Source: Ktedonobacteraceae bacterium (GTDB taxonomy: Bacteria; Chloroflexota; Ktedonobacteria; Ktedonobacterales; Ktedonobacteraceae). From it: a stretch of DNA of 64,000 bases. The stretch lies in assembly GCA_035653615.1 (NCBI GenBank), contig DASRBN010000025.1:124001-188000 (forward strand). The letters are read 5' to 3'. Position 1 is the stretch's first letter. The number at the start of each line of letters is the position of its first letter. Below the pieces are notes generated by a model, which saw nothing but the letters and a program-made list of their open reading frames with translations, was not told the origin of the DNA and did no database searches. Of the stretch, positions 17,506 to 27,272 are shown piece by piece. Position numbers and translations under genes: made by a program.

Positions 17506-18828
17506 ATGACAGGTGTGGTACCAGTTACCGGCAATCCCGAAACCCCGCCAGAGCCAAAGCTCAGGATACAGACCTTTCGCGCCCTGCACTATCGTAACTT
17601 TCGCCTCTTGTGGATAAGTCTGATTGTCTCCTCGGTCGGTACGTGGATGCAAATTGTCGCCCAGAGCCTGCTAGTACTGTTGATCTCGCATGGCTCGGCG
17701 CTTGCCCTTGGTATTGTATCGTTGGCTCAAGCCTCATCGTTCTTCCTGTTTGCCCTGATTGGGGGAAGTATCGCCGACCGCGTCGATAAGCGGCGCTTCC
17801 TGCTTGTCACGCAGAGCCTGTCGATGCTGCTGGCTTTTATCCTGGGCATTCTCACGCTTACAGGCGTAATACAGGTATGGATGGTCGTCATCCTCGCTTT
17901 CTGTTCCGGTACTGTCCTGAGCTTCGACCAGCCGACGCGCTCTTCTTTCATTCCGGTGCTCGTTCCTCGCCAGGACCTGATGAATGCCATCTCGTTGCAG
18001 TCGATTGTCTTCAACGGCTCCGCGGTACTTGGCCCGACGTTGGCCGGCATTGCTATCGGCCTGCTGGCATACGCAGGACAACTGATCGGGCTGACGGGAA
18101 AACTGGTTGGCTACGCGGGCAACTTTTTCTTGAACGGTATCAGTTTCATCGGCGTACTCGTTGTACTCTACCTCATTCACGTGCCTGAAGAGGCGGCTGA
18201 GCAAAGTATGGAGAAACGTGGGCCGATGCTGAAAGCTATTCGTGCAGCGCTTGGGGCAGTACGGCGCGATGAGGCCCTGCCGTGGGTACTTTCAGGCTAT
18301 GCCGCTCTCTTGTTCTTTGCCCCATCTGCTACGCTCATCCTTCCCATTTTCGCGACGCAGGTACTCCACCTCAATCCGTTTGAACTGGGCCTGCTCTTCT
18401 CCGCGTCGGGCCTGGGGACATTGGTCGGAGCATTAACCATTGCCTCGCTGGGAGATTTTAAGTACAAGGGAGCGCTGCTGCTGGTCTCGTTTTTCATCTG
18501 GACGGGTGCGCTGGTCCTGTTTGCGCTCAGCCGCACGTTATGGCTCTCGCTGCTGGCCTTGCTGCTCTACGGCATTTCACAGAATGGCGTTGGAGCGACA
18601 GTGATTACGCTTGCCCAACTGCGTGTACCACCACAGATGCGAGGGCGTGTCATGAGTCTCAATACGCTGCTCATCATGGGTGTGCGCCCGCTTGGAGATT
18701 TTCCGGCCAGTGGTCTGATCGCCTTGATCGGCGGTCCATTGACGGTGATCATCAGCGCTCTGATTGTTGGTAGTTACTCGCTGTACTTGCTTTTGGGGCG
18801 CCCGGTAATTCGCACGCTGCGGCAATGA
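17506..18828 (+). CDS. MFS transporter (drug/siderophore exporter-like)
   Basis: 440-residue, about 12 transmembrane helices. Signature regions: FRALHYRNFRLLWISLIVSS at the first helix, the A-motif-like loop GGSIADRVDKRRFLLVTQ, and FDQPTRSSFIPVLVPR, which are typical of EntS-like and MFS_3 exporters. It probably exports a small hydrophobic or chelating compound using the proton gradient. The ATG at 17506 has no strong ribosome-binding site nearby, so the start is less sure. The next gene (19130) is a second MFS carrier on the same strand with its own leader. Confidence 0.85.
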   Translation: MTGVVPVTGNPETPPEPKLRIQTFRALHYRNFRLLWISLIVSSVGTWMQIVAQSLLVLLISHGSALALGIVSLAQASSFFLFALIGGSIADRVDKRRFLLVTQSLSMLLAFILGILTLTGVIQVWMVVILAFCSGTVLSFDQPTRSSFIPVLVPRQDLMNAISLQSIVFNGSAVLGPTLAGIAIGLLAYAGQLIGLTGKLVGYAGNFFLNGISFIGVLVVLYLIHVPEEAAEQSMEKRGPMLKAIRAALGAVRRDEALPWVLSGYAALLFFAPSATLILPIFATQVLHLNPFELGLLFSASGLGTLVGALTIASLGDFKYKGALLLVSFFIWTGALVLFALSRTLWLSLLALLLYGISQNGVGATVITLAQLRVPPQMRGRVMSLNTLLIMGVRPLGDFPASGLIALIGGPLTVIISALIVGSYSLYLLLGRPVIRTLRQ

Positions 18829-18885
18829 AGGAACTGCGCAACGCCTTCACTCACTCTGCTTATTTAACGTCTATGTAACGTGAAT

Positions 18886-18900
18886 GTTGTATAGTACAAC
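18886..18900. promoter_or_regulatory. GTTGTA-TAG-TACAAC inverted repeat
   Basis: Exact 6-bp arms with a 3-base spacer, in the spacer 18829-19129 between the two MFS genes. The spacer also contains a TATACT at about 19011 without a clear -35. Operator function is a guess. Confidence 0.3.
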
Positions 18901-19129
18901 AGTACTCGCCGGAGCAGCGATCCATTAGTGGTCAGTCTGGATCGCACAGCAATTCCAGAAATGTAGCCTTATTCTCACAAAAGGGTCGCATATTAAGGGG
19001 ATATCATAGTATACTGAATAGACACGAAGGCATGGCGAAAGAAAGCCGTATTTGTGCTCACTGGAAGGCATTGCTCCTTTTCAGGTAAAATAAAGAAAGT
19101 AGTTACTCTAGAATATTAGAAGGGGCTGT

Positions 19130-20524
19130 ATGAAGGTGGAACGACGAGACGATGATGTGCTGGTTACACCGGTCCTTCTTCCAGAGCATGATCCAGAAGG
19201 ATCGTTTCGCAGCGTGCTGAAGAATCGCTCGTTTTTATTGCTCTGGCTGGCGCAGCTCCTTTCACAGGTTGGCTTCAATGCGGCCAATTATGGCATCATT
19301 GCCCTTGTTACAGCGGTCACCCATTCGACAGAATTAGTCGGTCTTGCCATCGTTTCCTTCACGCTTCCTGCCGTCCCGTTCTGCTTGCTGGCCGGGGTGT
19401 ACGTTGATTACTTGAACAAGCGCATGGTACTCTGGGTAAGCAATGCCTTGCGTGCGGTGGCTACCGGGCTGATGGTGTTTGCCCTGCTGGTGAACTCGCA
19501 TGCTATCTGGCCGATCTACTTGCTGGCATTTTTCATCTCACTGGTGACGCAGTTCTTTACCCCCGCTGAGGCGTCCGCCATCCCGCTCCTGGTGGGCAGG
19601 AGAGACCTGGTGTCTGCCATCTCGCTCTTCAACATCACGCTCACTCTGGCGCAGGCACTGGGTTTTCTGGTACTTGGCGGGCTCATCACAGCACTGGTTC
19701 CAACATTTCAAATTTCGCTCGGCTTTACACACATTCCGGTCGTCTCATTTGATGTCCTTTTCGCCGTAGTCGCCATCCTCTACATAATCTGCACGCTCTT
19801 GATCCTGGCAATTCCTCGTCGCGCTTTACATCAGGAACTGAGCAGGAAGGTGGGGTTGGTTACGGTTTTTGGGAAAGAGACATGGGAAATGATACGGCTC
19901 GATCTGCTCGAGAGCTGGTCATACATTCGCAAGGACCGGCAGTTGCTGCTCGCCTTATTGCGCGTCTCGTTCATCAGTGTCCTGCTGCTCGTCGTTGGTG
20001 AGCTGGCAGGTCCATTCGTCGTGAATGTCTTGAACCAGCCCGTCGGCTTTTTACCACTCATTTTTGCGCCTGCCGGTGTTGGGCTGGTGCTTGGCGGAGT
20101 ACTGATGCCCTTGCTCACGCGCCGCTTTGGCACAAACCGCGTCATTGCCATTGGCAGCCTCAGCACTGCTGCCGGGCTACTGCTCATCCCGGTTGGTCGC
20201 TTTGTCTGGATACACGTGGGCCTGGCTCCGGCAGGATTTCTCTTTGTTATAGCCGCGCTGATGTTTTTCGTAGGGATTGCGCTTGATATGGTCAATATTC
20301 CCGCTCAAACTATTATGCAGGAGCACGCGCCGGAGGAGGAACGCGGGCGCATATTCTCCTTCCAGGCGATGTTGTATAATGCCGGTTCTATCCCCGTCCT
20401 GCTCTTCGCCGGCGCGATTGCCGATATTCTGGGGGTTGAGACGGTTATCATTCTACTGGCATCGACGGTGCTGGGATTTCGCCTGTGGGCTGCAAGGTAT
20501 ACTCATAGCCCAATAGTGCCGTGA
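19130..20524 (+). CDS. MFS transporter
   Basis: 464 residues, about 12 membrane helices, with the first-helix region FRSVLKNRSFLLLWLAQLLSQVG and the loop AGVYVDYLNKRMVLWVSN at the position of the MFS A motif. FFTPAEASAIPLLVGRRDL resembles the PTRSS/PADAA-type motif after helix 4, as in macrolide efflux and EntS-like exporters. Substrate unknown. ATG 19130 is preceded by GAAGGGG at good spacing. Convergent with the next gene, 9 bases apart. The two MFS genes are related paralogues rather than halves of one gene. Confidence 0.85.
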   Translation: MKVERRDDDVLVTPVLLPEHDPEGSFRSVLKNRSFLLLWLAQLLSQVGFNAANYGIIALVTAVTHSTELVGLAIVSFTLPAVPFCLLAGVYVDYLNKRMVLWVSNALRAVATGLMVFALLVNSHAIWPIYLLAFFISLVTQFFTPAEASAIPLLVGRRDLVSAISLFNITLTLAQALGFLVLGGLITALVPTFQISLGFTHIPVVSFDVLFAVVAILYIICTLLILAIPRRALHQELSRKVGLVTVFGKETWEMIRLDLLESWSYIRKDRQLLLALLRVSFISVLLLVVGELAGPFVVNVLNQPVGFLPLIFAPAGVGLVLGGVLMPLLTRRFGTNRVIAIGSLSTAAGLLLIPVGRFVWIHVGLAPAGFLFVIAALMFFVGIALDMVNIPAQTIMQEHAPEEERGRIFSFQAMLYNAGSIPVLLFAGAIADILGVETVIILLASTVLGFRLWAARYTHSPIVP

Positions 20525-20533
20525 AGCGTATCC

Positions 20534-22030
20534 TCAGGTAAACTCGATCAATGGGAAAGCCCGGTGCGCGCGCGGCGGTACGAGAAAGTTCTGGCGGCGT
20601 GTGGCGGTCAGAAAGCGCTCTATTCCATTATTATTATCTGATACGCCATACTTGTTCACCAGGTCCAGGGAAGCCGAATTCTCGCGCAACTTGACGAAAA
20701 AGTCAGCGGTGGGTACGAAAATCGTGAATTGCAGCTTCGGCTGGTTGGAGCCGTCTGGCATATCCATTGAGTCATAGCCGGGCCCGTCCATGCGAATATG
20801 AATGGGAGTGCCATTTTTAGCGCGTGAAGAGCGCTGCAAACCGGTGAGATGCCCCATGCGGTGCTGGTGCTGGTACGTGCCCTTGCCTTGCGCGTTTTTC
20901 TGAGCGTCGTTTGGACCCTGGAAGATATTATCCAGGTATGCCGGACCACCACCATTCTTGAATTGATCCTTATTGCCAAGTGATGGAATGGGGTCCGAGC
21001 GGAACATGTACTGGCAGCGCTCGATAAATGTCTCGGTATCGCCATAGAACTGCCCTAAGTCTTGAATTACATGGGAAAGGTGCTGGATTGAGCCGTCATA
21101 GAAGTAATCCCCCGACTTTGTATTTGTAAATCTTGCCGAGGAATTGCCCTGGAAAGTCGTAATCGTGGCGGGTCCTGAACCGTCTACCTGTTGATCTGCA
21201 AACCCCATCCACATTGGCGAGGATGGATTTATTCGTTCAGCATACGGCAAGGTATTGGCATCGGCTAATTGGCGCGGCAATCCTTTTTGCAGGAACATGA
21301 GACGCGAAGAGGTGAATGTCAATAGTGTTGAAAAGTCGGGTGGCGGTATATGCTGGCCGTTCAAAATGTCGGTGGTACCCTGTAGCCAGCTTGACACGTT
21401 CTGCAGGTTGCTCAACGAATCACTGCGTATAGTAAAGAGGAGATCATTTGATTCGATGACCACGGGTATATTGAAATTGAGCTTGTGTATGCTGGGATTC
21501 TGGGGTGAAACATCGGTGGGGCCGGGAACCGCCTCTTCCAGCGCAAAGCGTTGAGGGTCTGATAGCAGGCGCGGTATGTACGTGTTAAATAAATTTTTGG
21601 GCAGGCGATGGAAATAGGGGAGGCCATAGGAAATAAACGTGAAGACTCCCTGCGGACTGAACGGATAGGCAGATTCGATGGTATCCAGCGCGTTAGCCAG
21701 CGTACTGGCATCGTTCTTCGTTGGCGTGCGCTGCAATTGGGCCGTGAGGAACAGGCTGTGAACCGGCCCGAAACGGAAGGCGATGCCATTGATGTTGTGC
21801 GCCGGCGGCAAATATTTTTCAATGTCGTATTGAATATCCGGCAAAGTGGCCGGAGCAGCATGGGCTGTGCGTTCGGGCACCCAGCTGAAAGACTCGATGG
21901 CGGCGAGGGTAGCTGCGCTTAGACCGAGTGTTCCCAGACCCAGTTTCAGCACGGTGCGCCGGTGTAATTTTGGCGCACTCTCGTTATGATCCTGCTCAGA
22001 ATCAGGGGATTGAAAGCGTTGCGTGTCCAT
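20534..22030 (-). CDS. Tat-exported DyP-like protein (DUF7405-like)
   Basis: 498 residues. The N terminus carries a twin-arginine signal (HRRTVLKLGLGTLGLSA, residues about 23-42) ending in ...TAHAAPA, so a folded, probably cofactor-bearing protein is exported. The body shows weak resemblance to dye-decolourising peroxidases: a VHSLFLTAQL strand, GFADQQVDG in place of the GFxDG motif, and a late KLQFTIFVPTADFFVKL strand plus FLVPPRAHRAFP. The distal catalytic Asp-Gly is not conserved in the usual form, so peroxidase activity is uncertain. It may instead belong to the DUF7405 group described as a DyP relative. Promoter at 22107-22134. Confidence 0.55.
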   Translation of the reverse strand: MDTQRFQSPDSEQDHNESAPKLHRRTVLKLGLGTLGLSAATLAAIESFSWVPERTAHAAPATLPDIQYDIEKYLPPAHNINGIAFRFGPVHSLFLTAQLQRTPTKNDASTLANALDTIESAYPFSPQGVFTFISYGLPYFHRLPKNLFNTYIPRLLSDPQRFALEEAVPGPTDVSPQNPSIHKLNFNIPVVIESNDLLFTIRSDSLSNLQNVSSWLQGTTDILNGQHIPPPDFSTLLTFTSSRLMFLQKGLPRQLADANTLPYAERINPSSPMWMGFADQQVDGSGPATITTFQGNSSARFTNTKSGDYFYDGSIQHLSHVIQDLGQFYGDTETFIERCQYMFRSDPIPSLGNKDQFKNGGGPAYLDNIFQGPNDAQKNAQGKGTYQHQHRMGHLTGLQRSSRAKNGTPIHIRMDGPGYDSMDMPDGSNQPKLQFTIFVPTADFFVKLRENSASLDLVNKYGVSDNNNGIERFLTATRRQNFLVPPRAHRAFPLIEFT

Positions 22031-22106
22031 TCCTATACCTACCCTTTTCTAGAAAGACGGGCATAAAAATACGATGCATCGAAGGAAAACGTTGTAACAA
22101 GCAAAG

Positions 22107-22134
22107 GCTATACCCAATATATATCCAACGTCAA
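22107..22134 (-). promoter_or_regulatory. Promoter of the Tat-exported DyP-like gene
   Basis: Minus strand: -35 TTGACG (22129-22134), 16-base spacer, -10 TATAGC (22107-22112). The rest of 22135-22335 holds nothing I recognise. Confidence 0.55.
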
Positions 22135-22335
22135 GGAAAAACCGGTTGAGATTTCTTAACCATGCTGTAAGTCAGGAGGTATGCTATGTCCAGGGTCGAG
22201 CATTCCATGATCTTTCCCGAATAACGAAGAATCCCTGCGGCGCTATCGCTTCGTATACCTGATCTGCGCTACTTTGGGGAATCATCAAATCGCTTCTGCA
22301 AAGGCAGGGATGCCTATTCTCAAGCGCCGGGTCTG

Positions 22336-23190
22336 CTACGAAGTGAGCGATGCCAGGAAATCCAGCACGATCTGGTTGAACTCAGCCGGCTTCTCCATAA
22401 ACGGATGATGAGCAGCTCCTGCCATGACCACCGTTTTCGCTCCTGGGATTTCTGCTACCAGTTGCTCCAACGGATTTGGCCCGTCCCACTCTCCTAGAAT
22501 GACGAGCGTAGGGACGGCAATCTGCGAAAGACGACCAATAGCCGGTGGCTCTAATCGCACCGGTGGTGTCTCGGCCTGCGCCTCATCATCTGGCCGCGTC
22601 CAGTTGCGAGTCGTCATCTCGCGTACCCGCTCGCGCACATCGGGAGCCGCCTGCCCCGGCAATCGTCCCGGCCCATCCGTCCACAGTTCGAGCGAGATTT
22701 CAACCGCCCGCGCTATGTCGTGCTGCTCAAAAGCTTTATCCAGACTCGTATACATGCGCACTACATCTGGATACTGCTTCATCATGTCTTCTGATGGCCG
22801 GAATCCGCTGACGCCTGCTGTGACCGGGATCAGCGCGTTGACCATCTCAGGATGCTCAAGCGTAAAGTCGATTGCCAGCGCGCCCCCGCCAGAGACTCCC
22901 ATCAGATAGGCGCTCTCGATGCCCAGGAATTTCATCAGTTCATAGAGGTCCTGGCGATCAGAATACGATTCTCCTTTTGTAATTAACCCTGAGTCGCCAA
23001 AGCCTCGCTGGTCATAGCGGATGACCCGGTATCGTTGCGCAAAGACATCGAACTGATCATCCCACGATCTTCTATCCAGAAGGTGTCCATGGATGAGTAT
23101 GAATGGATGTCCTGTACCAGCAACCTCATAGTACAGTGTTGTGCCGTTTACCTCCGCGTATCCCGCCTGGATGTGTTCTGCGTTTGACAT
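22336..23190 (-). CDS. Alpha/beta hydrolase
   Basis: 284 residues, cytosolic. Oxyanion motif HGHLLDRRSW, nucleophile elbow GVSGGG (Ser), acid in GEWDGPNPL, catalytic His in GAAHHPFMEKP: a complete triad. General resemblance is to 3-oxoadipate enol-lactonase, haloperoxidase and related hydrolases, but no specific substrate can be assigned. ATG 23190 is preceded by AAAGGGATGATACT. The spacer 23191-23469 up to the phosphoesterase stop codon contains no recognisable gene. Confidence 0.88.
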   Translation of the reverse strand: MSNAEHIQAGYAEVNGTTLYYEVAGTGHPFILIHGHLLDRRSWDDQFDVFAQRYRVIRYDQRGFGDSGLITKGESYSDRQDLYELMKFLGIESAYLMGVSGGGALAIDFTLEHPEMVNALIPVTAGVSGFRPSEDMMKQYPDVVRMYTSLDKAFEQHDIARAVEISLELWTDGPGRLPGQAAPDVRERVREMTTRNWTRPDDEAQAETPPVRLEPPAIGRLSQIAVPTLVILGEWDGPNPLEQLVAEIPGAKTVVMAGAAHHPFMEKPAEFNQIVLDFLASLTS

Positions 23191-23469
23191 AGTATCATCC
23201 CTTTCTTTTCATGTGTCTATCGATATGATAGCATGGAAAGCGGTCAGGAACGACCCTGTATTATTAGGAAACTTGGACCAGGACACGGCAAGCCGTCACT
23301 CCAGAGTGATACGCTGGTAAACAGCGTCAAAAGGGAAGCCCACGCCGATACTTTTGAGTTCCACCAGGTCACCGGATTGATAGTAATCTGGCATCCAGTT
23401 GTTTTCACGCCGGTAGATGACGATCTCTCTCACCTGACTACCAACCAGCAAGTATTCCATCTTCCTGTA

Positions 23470-24759
23470 TCAATCGTCAAAGACCATATCCGGGTAATTC
23501 GGTGCCGCCGGACATGTTCTTTGTTGAAGCACCAGGGGTGGCAAGGGTTGCTGATTGAAGTTAAAAGAAGTCATCATGTCATTGGAACCCCCATCCAGAC
23601 TTGTAAGAGATGGCAACCCCCAGTTATCCTCCACAAACTTCAAAATGGAACTGAAGGTGAAGAAGGTATGGTCGATGTAGCCAGGGATGGCATACGGTGA
23701 AATTACGATTGTCGGAACTCTGAAACCATATTGGATAACGGGATTGGGGCCTTGCGGCGGAACAACGTGATCGTAGAATCCGCCCCAGTCATCCCAGGTG
23801 AGTATGATTGCTGTACTCGCCCATTCGTCTGGATTGCCCATGATGGCGTTGATTTGCGAGACCGTCCAGTTCTCGCCCTTGCAAATGCTATAGGGTGGAT
23901 GATCGCTAATTTTACCGGTCTGCACCAGCCAGCTTACCTGTGGAAGTTGACCGCTCGCCGCGTCACTGGCAAATTGCGTGTAGGGCACAACATTCTTTGT
24001 CCAGTCCGGGCCATTGCGAATGTGATTAATAGTATCGTAGGTAGACCAGCTATAGCCATTGACGCCTTGAGGTGGCGCGTAGTATTTCCATGTTATACCT
24101 GCCTGATCGAGCAAATCGCCGAGCGTCTGGAAGTCAAAACAAGGAAATACGTCTGTGACCTGGTTGTACTCGTTGCGTTCCTCTACGCGCGTTTGCGGTG
24201 GTGAGTCACAGCCCCAGCCTGAAGTGCCACGTGGTTTACTGTTATGTACCACCCCATCTACGTTATTATCCTCTCCGGCAATAGTGAAGATATGATTGGG
24301 AAAGGATGGCCCCAGGATGGTGGAGAAGAAATTGTCGCTGAGAGCGAAGGTCTGGGCATACTGCCAGTAGTTGGGGATATCAGATTGCAGGAACTGCGCA
24401 TCGGAGACATCGATGCCGTACTGCTTTGCGTCGACGTTCTTGCAAAATTTGTCCATCAGCCCGTTATCGTAGGCGGCGGTCGCATTCTGCCAGGTGTGTC
24501 CCAGGTCTGCCTTCAGGTGGTCAGGTTCGTGATTCATGGGAAGTATTTGCCCTTTGCAGTCATATGTCGTGGCCCCATTAGCTCCTGGAAAGGTGCCGAA
24601 CATGTTATCGAACGTTCTGTTTTCCTTGACCATGATCACGATGTGCTGAATGAGGCTATCAGCATGGGCACGTGGAATAGATTCCCTGGATTGAATGAGC
24701 GTATTGCTTGCGACAAAGAGTGTAACGAGGATCAGCAGGATGCGCAGGTACCTTTTCAT
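23470..24759 (-). CDS. Exported phosphoesterase (phospholipase C / acid phosphatase family)
   Basis: 429 residues with a cleavable signal peptide ([20 protein letters not shown], cut after an alanine-rich HADS-type site). The mature start has [16 protein letters not shown], equivalent to the ENRSFDHYFG signature of the PF04185 phosphoesterase family; later [13 protein letters not shown] and [15 protein letters not shown] complete the conserved metal/phosphate-site motifs. Family members are bacterial phospholipase C (PlcC/PlcN) and acid phosphatase AcpA, so it probably releases phosphate from lipids or other esters outside the membrane. Substrate not determinable. Own promoter at 24836-24863 and a GGGGGA ribosome-binding site. 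Confidence 0.88.
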   Translation of the reverse strand: MKRYLRILLILVTLFVASNTLIQSRESIPRAHADSLIQHIVIMVKENRTFDNMFGTFPGANGATTYDCKGQILPMNHEPDHLKADLGHTWQNATAAYDNGLMDKFCKNVDAKQYGIDVSDAQFLQSDIPNYWQYAQTFALSDNFFSTILGPSFPNHIFTIAGEDNNVDGVVHNSKPRGTSGWGCDSPPQTRVEERNEYNQVTDVFPCFDFQTLGDLLDQAGITWKYYAPPQGVNGYSWSTYDTINHIRNGPDWTKNVVPYTQFASDAASGQLPQVSWLVQTGKISDHPPYSICKGENWTVSQINAIMGNPDEWASTAIILTWDDWGGFYDHVVPPQGPNPVIQYGFRVPTIVISPYAIPGYIDHTFFTFSSILKFVEDNWGLPSLTSLDGGSNDMMTSFNFNQQPLPPLVLQQRTCPAAPNYPDMVFDD

Positions 24760-24835
24760 AGAGAGTTTCCCCCAATTGTAAAAAGGATAAACACATCAAA
24801 TTGCGAGTATGGAAAGAAATTTGTCCCCTGCTGCT

Positions 24836-24863
24836 ATTATAACATATAACGTTTGGAGTGCAA
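24836..24863 (-). promoter_or_regulatory. Promoter of the exported phosphoesterase gene
   Basis: Minus strand: -35 TTGCAC (24858-24863), 16-base spacer, -10 TATAAT (24836-24841) with extended TG. Confidence 0.65.
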
Positions 24864-24873
24864 TGAGTAATGT

Positions 24874-24905
24874 AAAAAAAGAGGTGAGTCGATTAGCTCA
24901 CCTCT
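24874..24905 (-). terminator. Rho-independent terminator after the phosphosulfolactate-synthase-like gene
   Basis: Minus strand: AGAGGTGAG stem (24880-24888 with 24897-24905) followed by a run of seven T (24874-24880). Confidence 0.78.
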
Positions 24906-24910
24906 CACTT

Positions 24911-25732
24911 CTATCCTTTATATGTCAGGACGCGCCCCCACAGGCTCTTGGTTCCCCATATCCCTGCTCGCAAGCATTCCAGTTGAACAATCTGGCTATG
25001 ATCGACGAAGAGGTTGACTTCAGGCCCGTAATTCTTGATATACCACGCGAACACTTCCGGGTCGGCGGCCTCGAACATCACCTTCTCTAAGCCCAGAGCG
25101 CCAATGATTTTGGCCGCGGCATCGGTTCGCCATGTTTTGACGTTTTCGGTAATCCCCTCGGACTCGAGCATAATCATATAGGCACCGGCCTCTAGAAATC
25201 TCCTGGCCTGCCCGATGGCCCATTCCACGTCCCTGGTGCCCTCGGACTCAAGCTCCTCGGCAGCACTGGCGCCGCCCGCGCCAAACTGAATCCCGACTTC
25301 CGGCTTGGCCTTGAGTCCCGTTTTCTGCACCTTCTCGACCAGCCGCAGCCAGTCGTCGACCGGAATGGTGATGAAGCCGCTGGAGATTTCGAGAATATCG
25401 AAGCCCACGTTACGGCACTCTTCAATGTAGCGGTTTACTATCTCGGGTCCCTGGGTAAGCACATGCTCGATGAAGCCGCCGGTGGAGACCAGCACATTGT
25501 AGCGATGCGCAAGATCAATGATTTCTCGTAGTTGCTTTTCCGGCATCAGTGTGAATGATCCGCCCGCGAATTTCAACGAGTCGACGTAATCACCCATCGT
25601 CTCCAGGATATCTTCCAGGTAGCGTTTGCCCATGGGTGTATAGTATGGTCCCCGAATTTCGGTGATACCTCGTGTGCGCGGCTTGCCCGCGCGCTCGTTC
25701 ATACGAATAAATGGAAATGCACGTTCGCTCAT
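24911..25732 (-). CDS. Phosphosulfolactate synthase-like protein (ComA family)
   Basis: 273 residues, TIM-barrel type. Segments DSLKFAGGSFTLMPEKQLRE, VSTGGFIEHVLTQG, FDILEISSGFITIP, KPEVGIQFGAGG and MIMLESEGI match the ComA family, whose archaeal members add sulfite to phosphoenolpyruvate to give (R)-2-phospho-3-sulfolactate, first step of coenzyme M biosynthesis; B. subtilis YitD makes sulfolactate, and plant HSA32 is a relative of uncertain activity. The immediate partner is a MmgE/PrpD-family gene, 22 bases upstream on the same strand, and a divergent LysR gene controls the pair. No other coenzyme M gene is nearby, so the real substrate is open. Confidence 0.85.
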   Translation of the reverse strand: MSERAFPFIRMNERAGKPRTRGITEIRGPYYTPMGKRYLEDILETMGDYVDSLKFAGGSFTLMPEKQLREIIDLAHRYNVLVSTGGFIEHVLTQGPEIVNRYIEECRNVGFDILEISSGFITIPVDDWLRLVEKVQKTGLKAKPEVGIQFGAGGASAAEELESEGTRDVEWAIGQARRFLEAGAYMIMLESEGITENVKTWRTDAAAKIIGALGLEKVMFEAADPEVFAWYIKNYGPEVNLFVDHSQIVQLECLRAGIWGTKSLWGRVLTYKG

Positions 25733-25754
25733 GATATAGCCTCTCTTTCTCTGT

Positions 25755-27128
25755 TTAATGGATATGCACAGTAGATGTGCCCAATAATGCGGTCAACTCC
25801 ACTACATCTTTCGTTTCCAGGCCGGCCACAGTCTCTATGATTGAGGCGCGTTGTGTGGCGTCCGTGTATGGTGCGGCCAGCCGCTCGAATTTGGCGATGA
25901 CCTGCTCCCACGACATTGGACGTGTGTAAAATCCCTCGTAGTCCTGCTTCTCTACATGGAATGTTTGCCCATTTTTGAGCGTGATTTGGATGCGGCAGGG
26001 CATTTCATCCGGGAAACGTTTGCTCAATTCGTCGTCAGGCCGGATCGTTACCTTGCGCAACAGGCTTTGCACATCCTGGCGCACGATGCGCTCCGGCGCG
26101 TATTGCTCAGGCGTCACCTCGCCATCCAGCAGGGCAACTGCCACTATATAGGGCAGGCTGTGATCGGCCTCTTCCTTGGTGTGTATCTGTCGCTTATCAC
26201 CCTCTTCACCCCCGCCGATGATGTTATAGGCGACATCAAAAATGTCGATGTTAACGCTCTCGATCTCTTCTGCACGCAGGTGATGGGCAGCGCGCAGTTC
26301 AAGAACGCCTTCGAGCGCGGTCTGCGAGTGGAACTCCGCGTTGTACTTCTTGACGCTCGTGCGCCGGACGGCCTCGAGGTTCTCCTTACTCCAATCCATT
26401 TCAAAGTGCCCGGCAATGGAGTCCATGAAGCCCTTGTTTCCCTCGAAGACTTCCAGGGGGCCGCTAATACCGCGCATGGCGAGGAAGGCGGCATGGGTGG
26501 CGCCGAAGGCAGTGTCAGGATAGGCCAATCCTTTCCAGTTAGAGAGGCTTCCAGTTCGCGTGACACGCAGGGCATTGTAAGCCGTTCCGCTTATTGCAAT
26601 AGCGTTCGCGGTTCTCTTCTGATCGAGGCCGAGCGCCTTACTCACACCGGCGGCCACCGCGTAAGCTCCCTGCGTTGTGTGGTCGAAGCCCTTCGCGCGC
26701 ACCGGAGCTACATCTGAGAGCCGGCACTGTACCTGGTAGGCGATGGCGAGGGCCGTCAGGAGTTGCTTGCCGTTGCCATGCGCATACTCGCTCGCGGCCA
26801 GCACCGCCCCAAGATTATCGCTGGGGTGGCAGGTTTCCTTTTTGGCAAGGTAGCTATCATTGAAGTCGAGGTAGCGCACCAGCGCCGAGTTGTAAAAAGC
26901 AGCGCGGTCGGGCGCGTTTTTCCCATCGCCAATCAACGTCGCCAGGGGTTTGCCACCGAAATCCTGAAGCTGCTCCCTTATCAGCGCGATGGGTGGCCCC
27001 TCAAGCGCACCAAAAGCGCAGCCGAGGGCGTCGAGCATGTGAATCTTGAGCTGCTGGCTTGCTTCCTCGGAAAGGTCTTCATACCGCATGCGTTCTACGA
27101 AGGCGGCAAGTTGTTCAACCTGTGTCAT
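25755..27128 (-). CDS. MmgE/PrpD family protein
   Basis: 457 residues, the usual size. Conserved features include ALGCAFGALEG near the N terminus, NSALVRYLDFNDSYL, HPSDNLGAVLAASEYAHG, and SNWKGLAYPDTAFGATHAAFLA. Known members are 2-methylcitrate dehydratase, cis-aconitate decarboxylase and immune-responsive IRG1-type enzymes; assignment of the exact reaction needs more than sequence. Located with the ComA-like gene in a two-gene operon, divergent from the LysR-family gene. ATG 27128 lies 58 bases downstream of the promoter at 27186-27215. Confidence 0.88.
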   Translation of the reverse strand: MTQVEQLAAFVERMRYEDLSEEASQQLKIHMLDALGCAFGALEGPPIALIREQLQDFGGKPLATLIGDGKNAPDRAAFYNSALVRYLDFNDSYLAKKETCHPSDNLGAVLAASEYAHGNGKQLLTALAIAYQVQCRLSDVAPVRAKGFDHTTQGAYAVAAGVSKALGLDQKRTANAIAISGTAYNALRVTRTGSLSNWKGLAYPDTAFGATHAAFLAMRGISGPLEVFEGNKGFMDSIAGHFEMDWSKENLEAVRRTSVKKYNAEFHSQTALEGVLELRAAHHLRAEEIESVNIDIFDVAYNIIGGGEEGDKRQIHTKEEADHSLPYIVAVALLDGEVTPEQYAPERIVRQDVQSLLRKVTIRPDDELSKRFPDEMPCRIQITLKNGQTFHVEKQDYEGFYTRPMSWEQVIAKFERLAAPYTDATQRASIIETVAGLETKDVVELTALLGTSTVHIH

Positions 27129-27185
27129 ATTTTTCTCTTTTCTGCTCCATGCGAAAGTTCTTCACAAGACAAGGATCATATTCAT

Positions 27186-27215
27186 AGTATAGGCAAGAAG
27201 ACTTGATGCGTCCAA
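27186..27215 (-). promoter_or_regulatory. Promoter of the MmgE/PrpD - ComA-like operon
   Basis: Minus strand: -35 TTGGAC (27210-27215), 18-base spacer, -10 TATACT (27186-27191). It overlaps the divergent LysR promoter at 27203-27232. Confidence 0.6.
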
Positions 27216-27232
27216 CACCTGTTTGATATAAT
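27203..27232 (+). promoter_or_regulatory. Promoter of the LysR-family gene
   Basis: -35 TTGATG (27203-27208), 18-base spacer, -10 TATAAT (27227-27232). Confidence 0.65.
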
Positions 27233-27233
27233 G

Positions 27234-27254
27234 TTGATCTTAAAATGAGATCAA
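27234..27254. promoter_or_regulatory. LysR-type operator candidate
   Basis: TTGATCT, 7 bases, AGATCAA: perfect inverted repeat (27234-27240 and 27248-27254) just downstream of the LysR -10 and within reach of the divergent promoter. It fits a LysR autoregulatory site. Confidence 0.55.
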
Positions 27255-27272
27255 TAGATGAAAGGAACCCCG

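Noticed and set aside
25851-26717. Plus-strand frame of 288 residues over the MmgE/PrpD gene
   Set aside because: Shadow frame; the MmgE/PrpD protein is clearly the real product.
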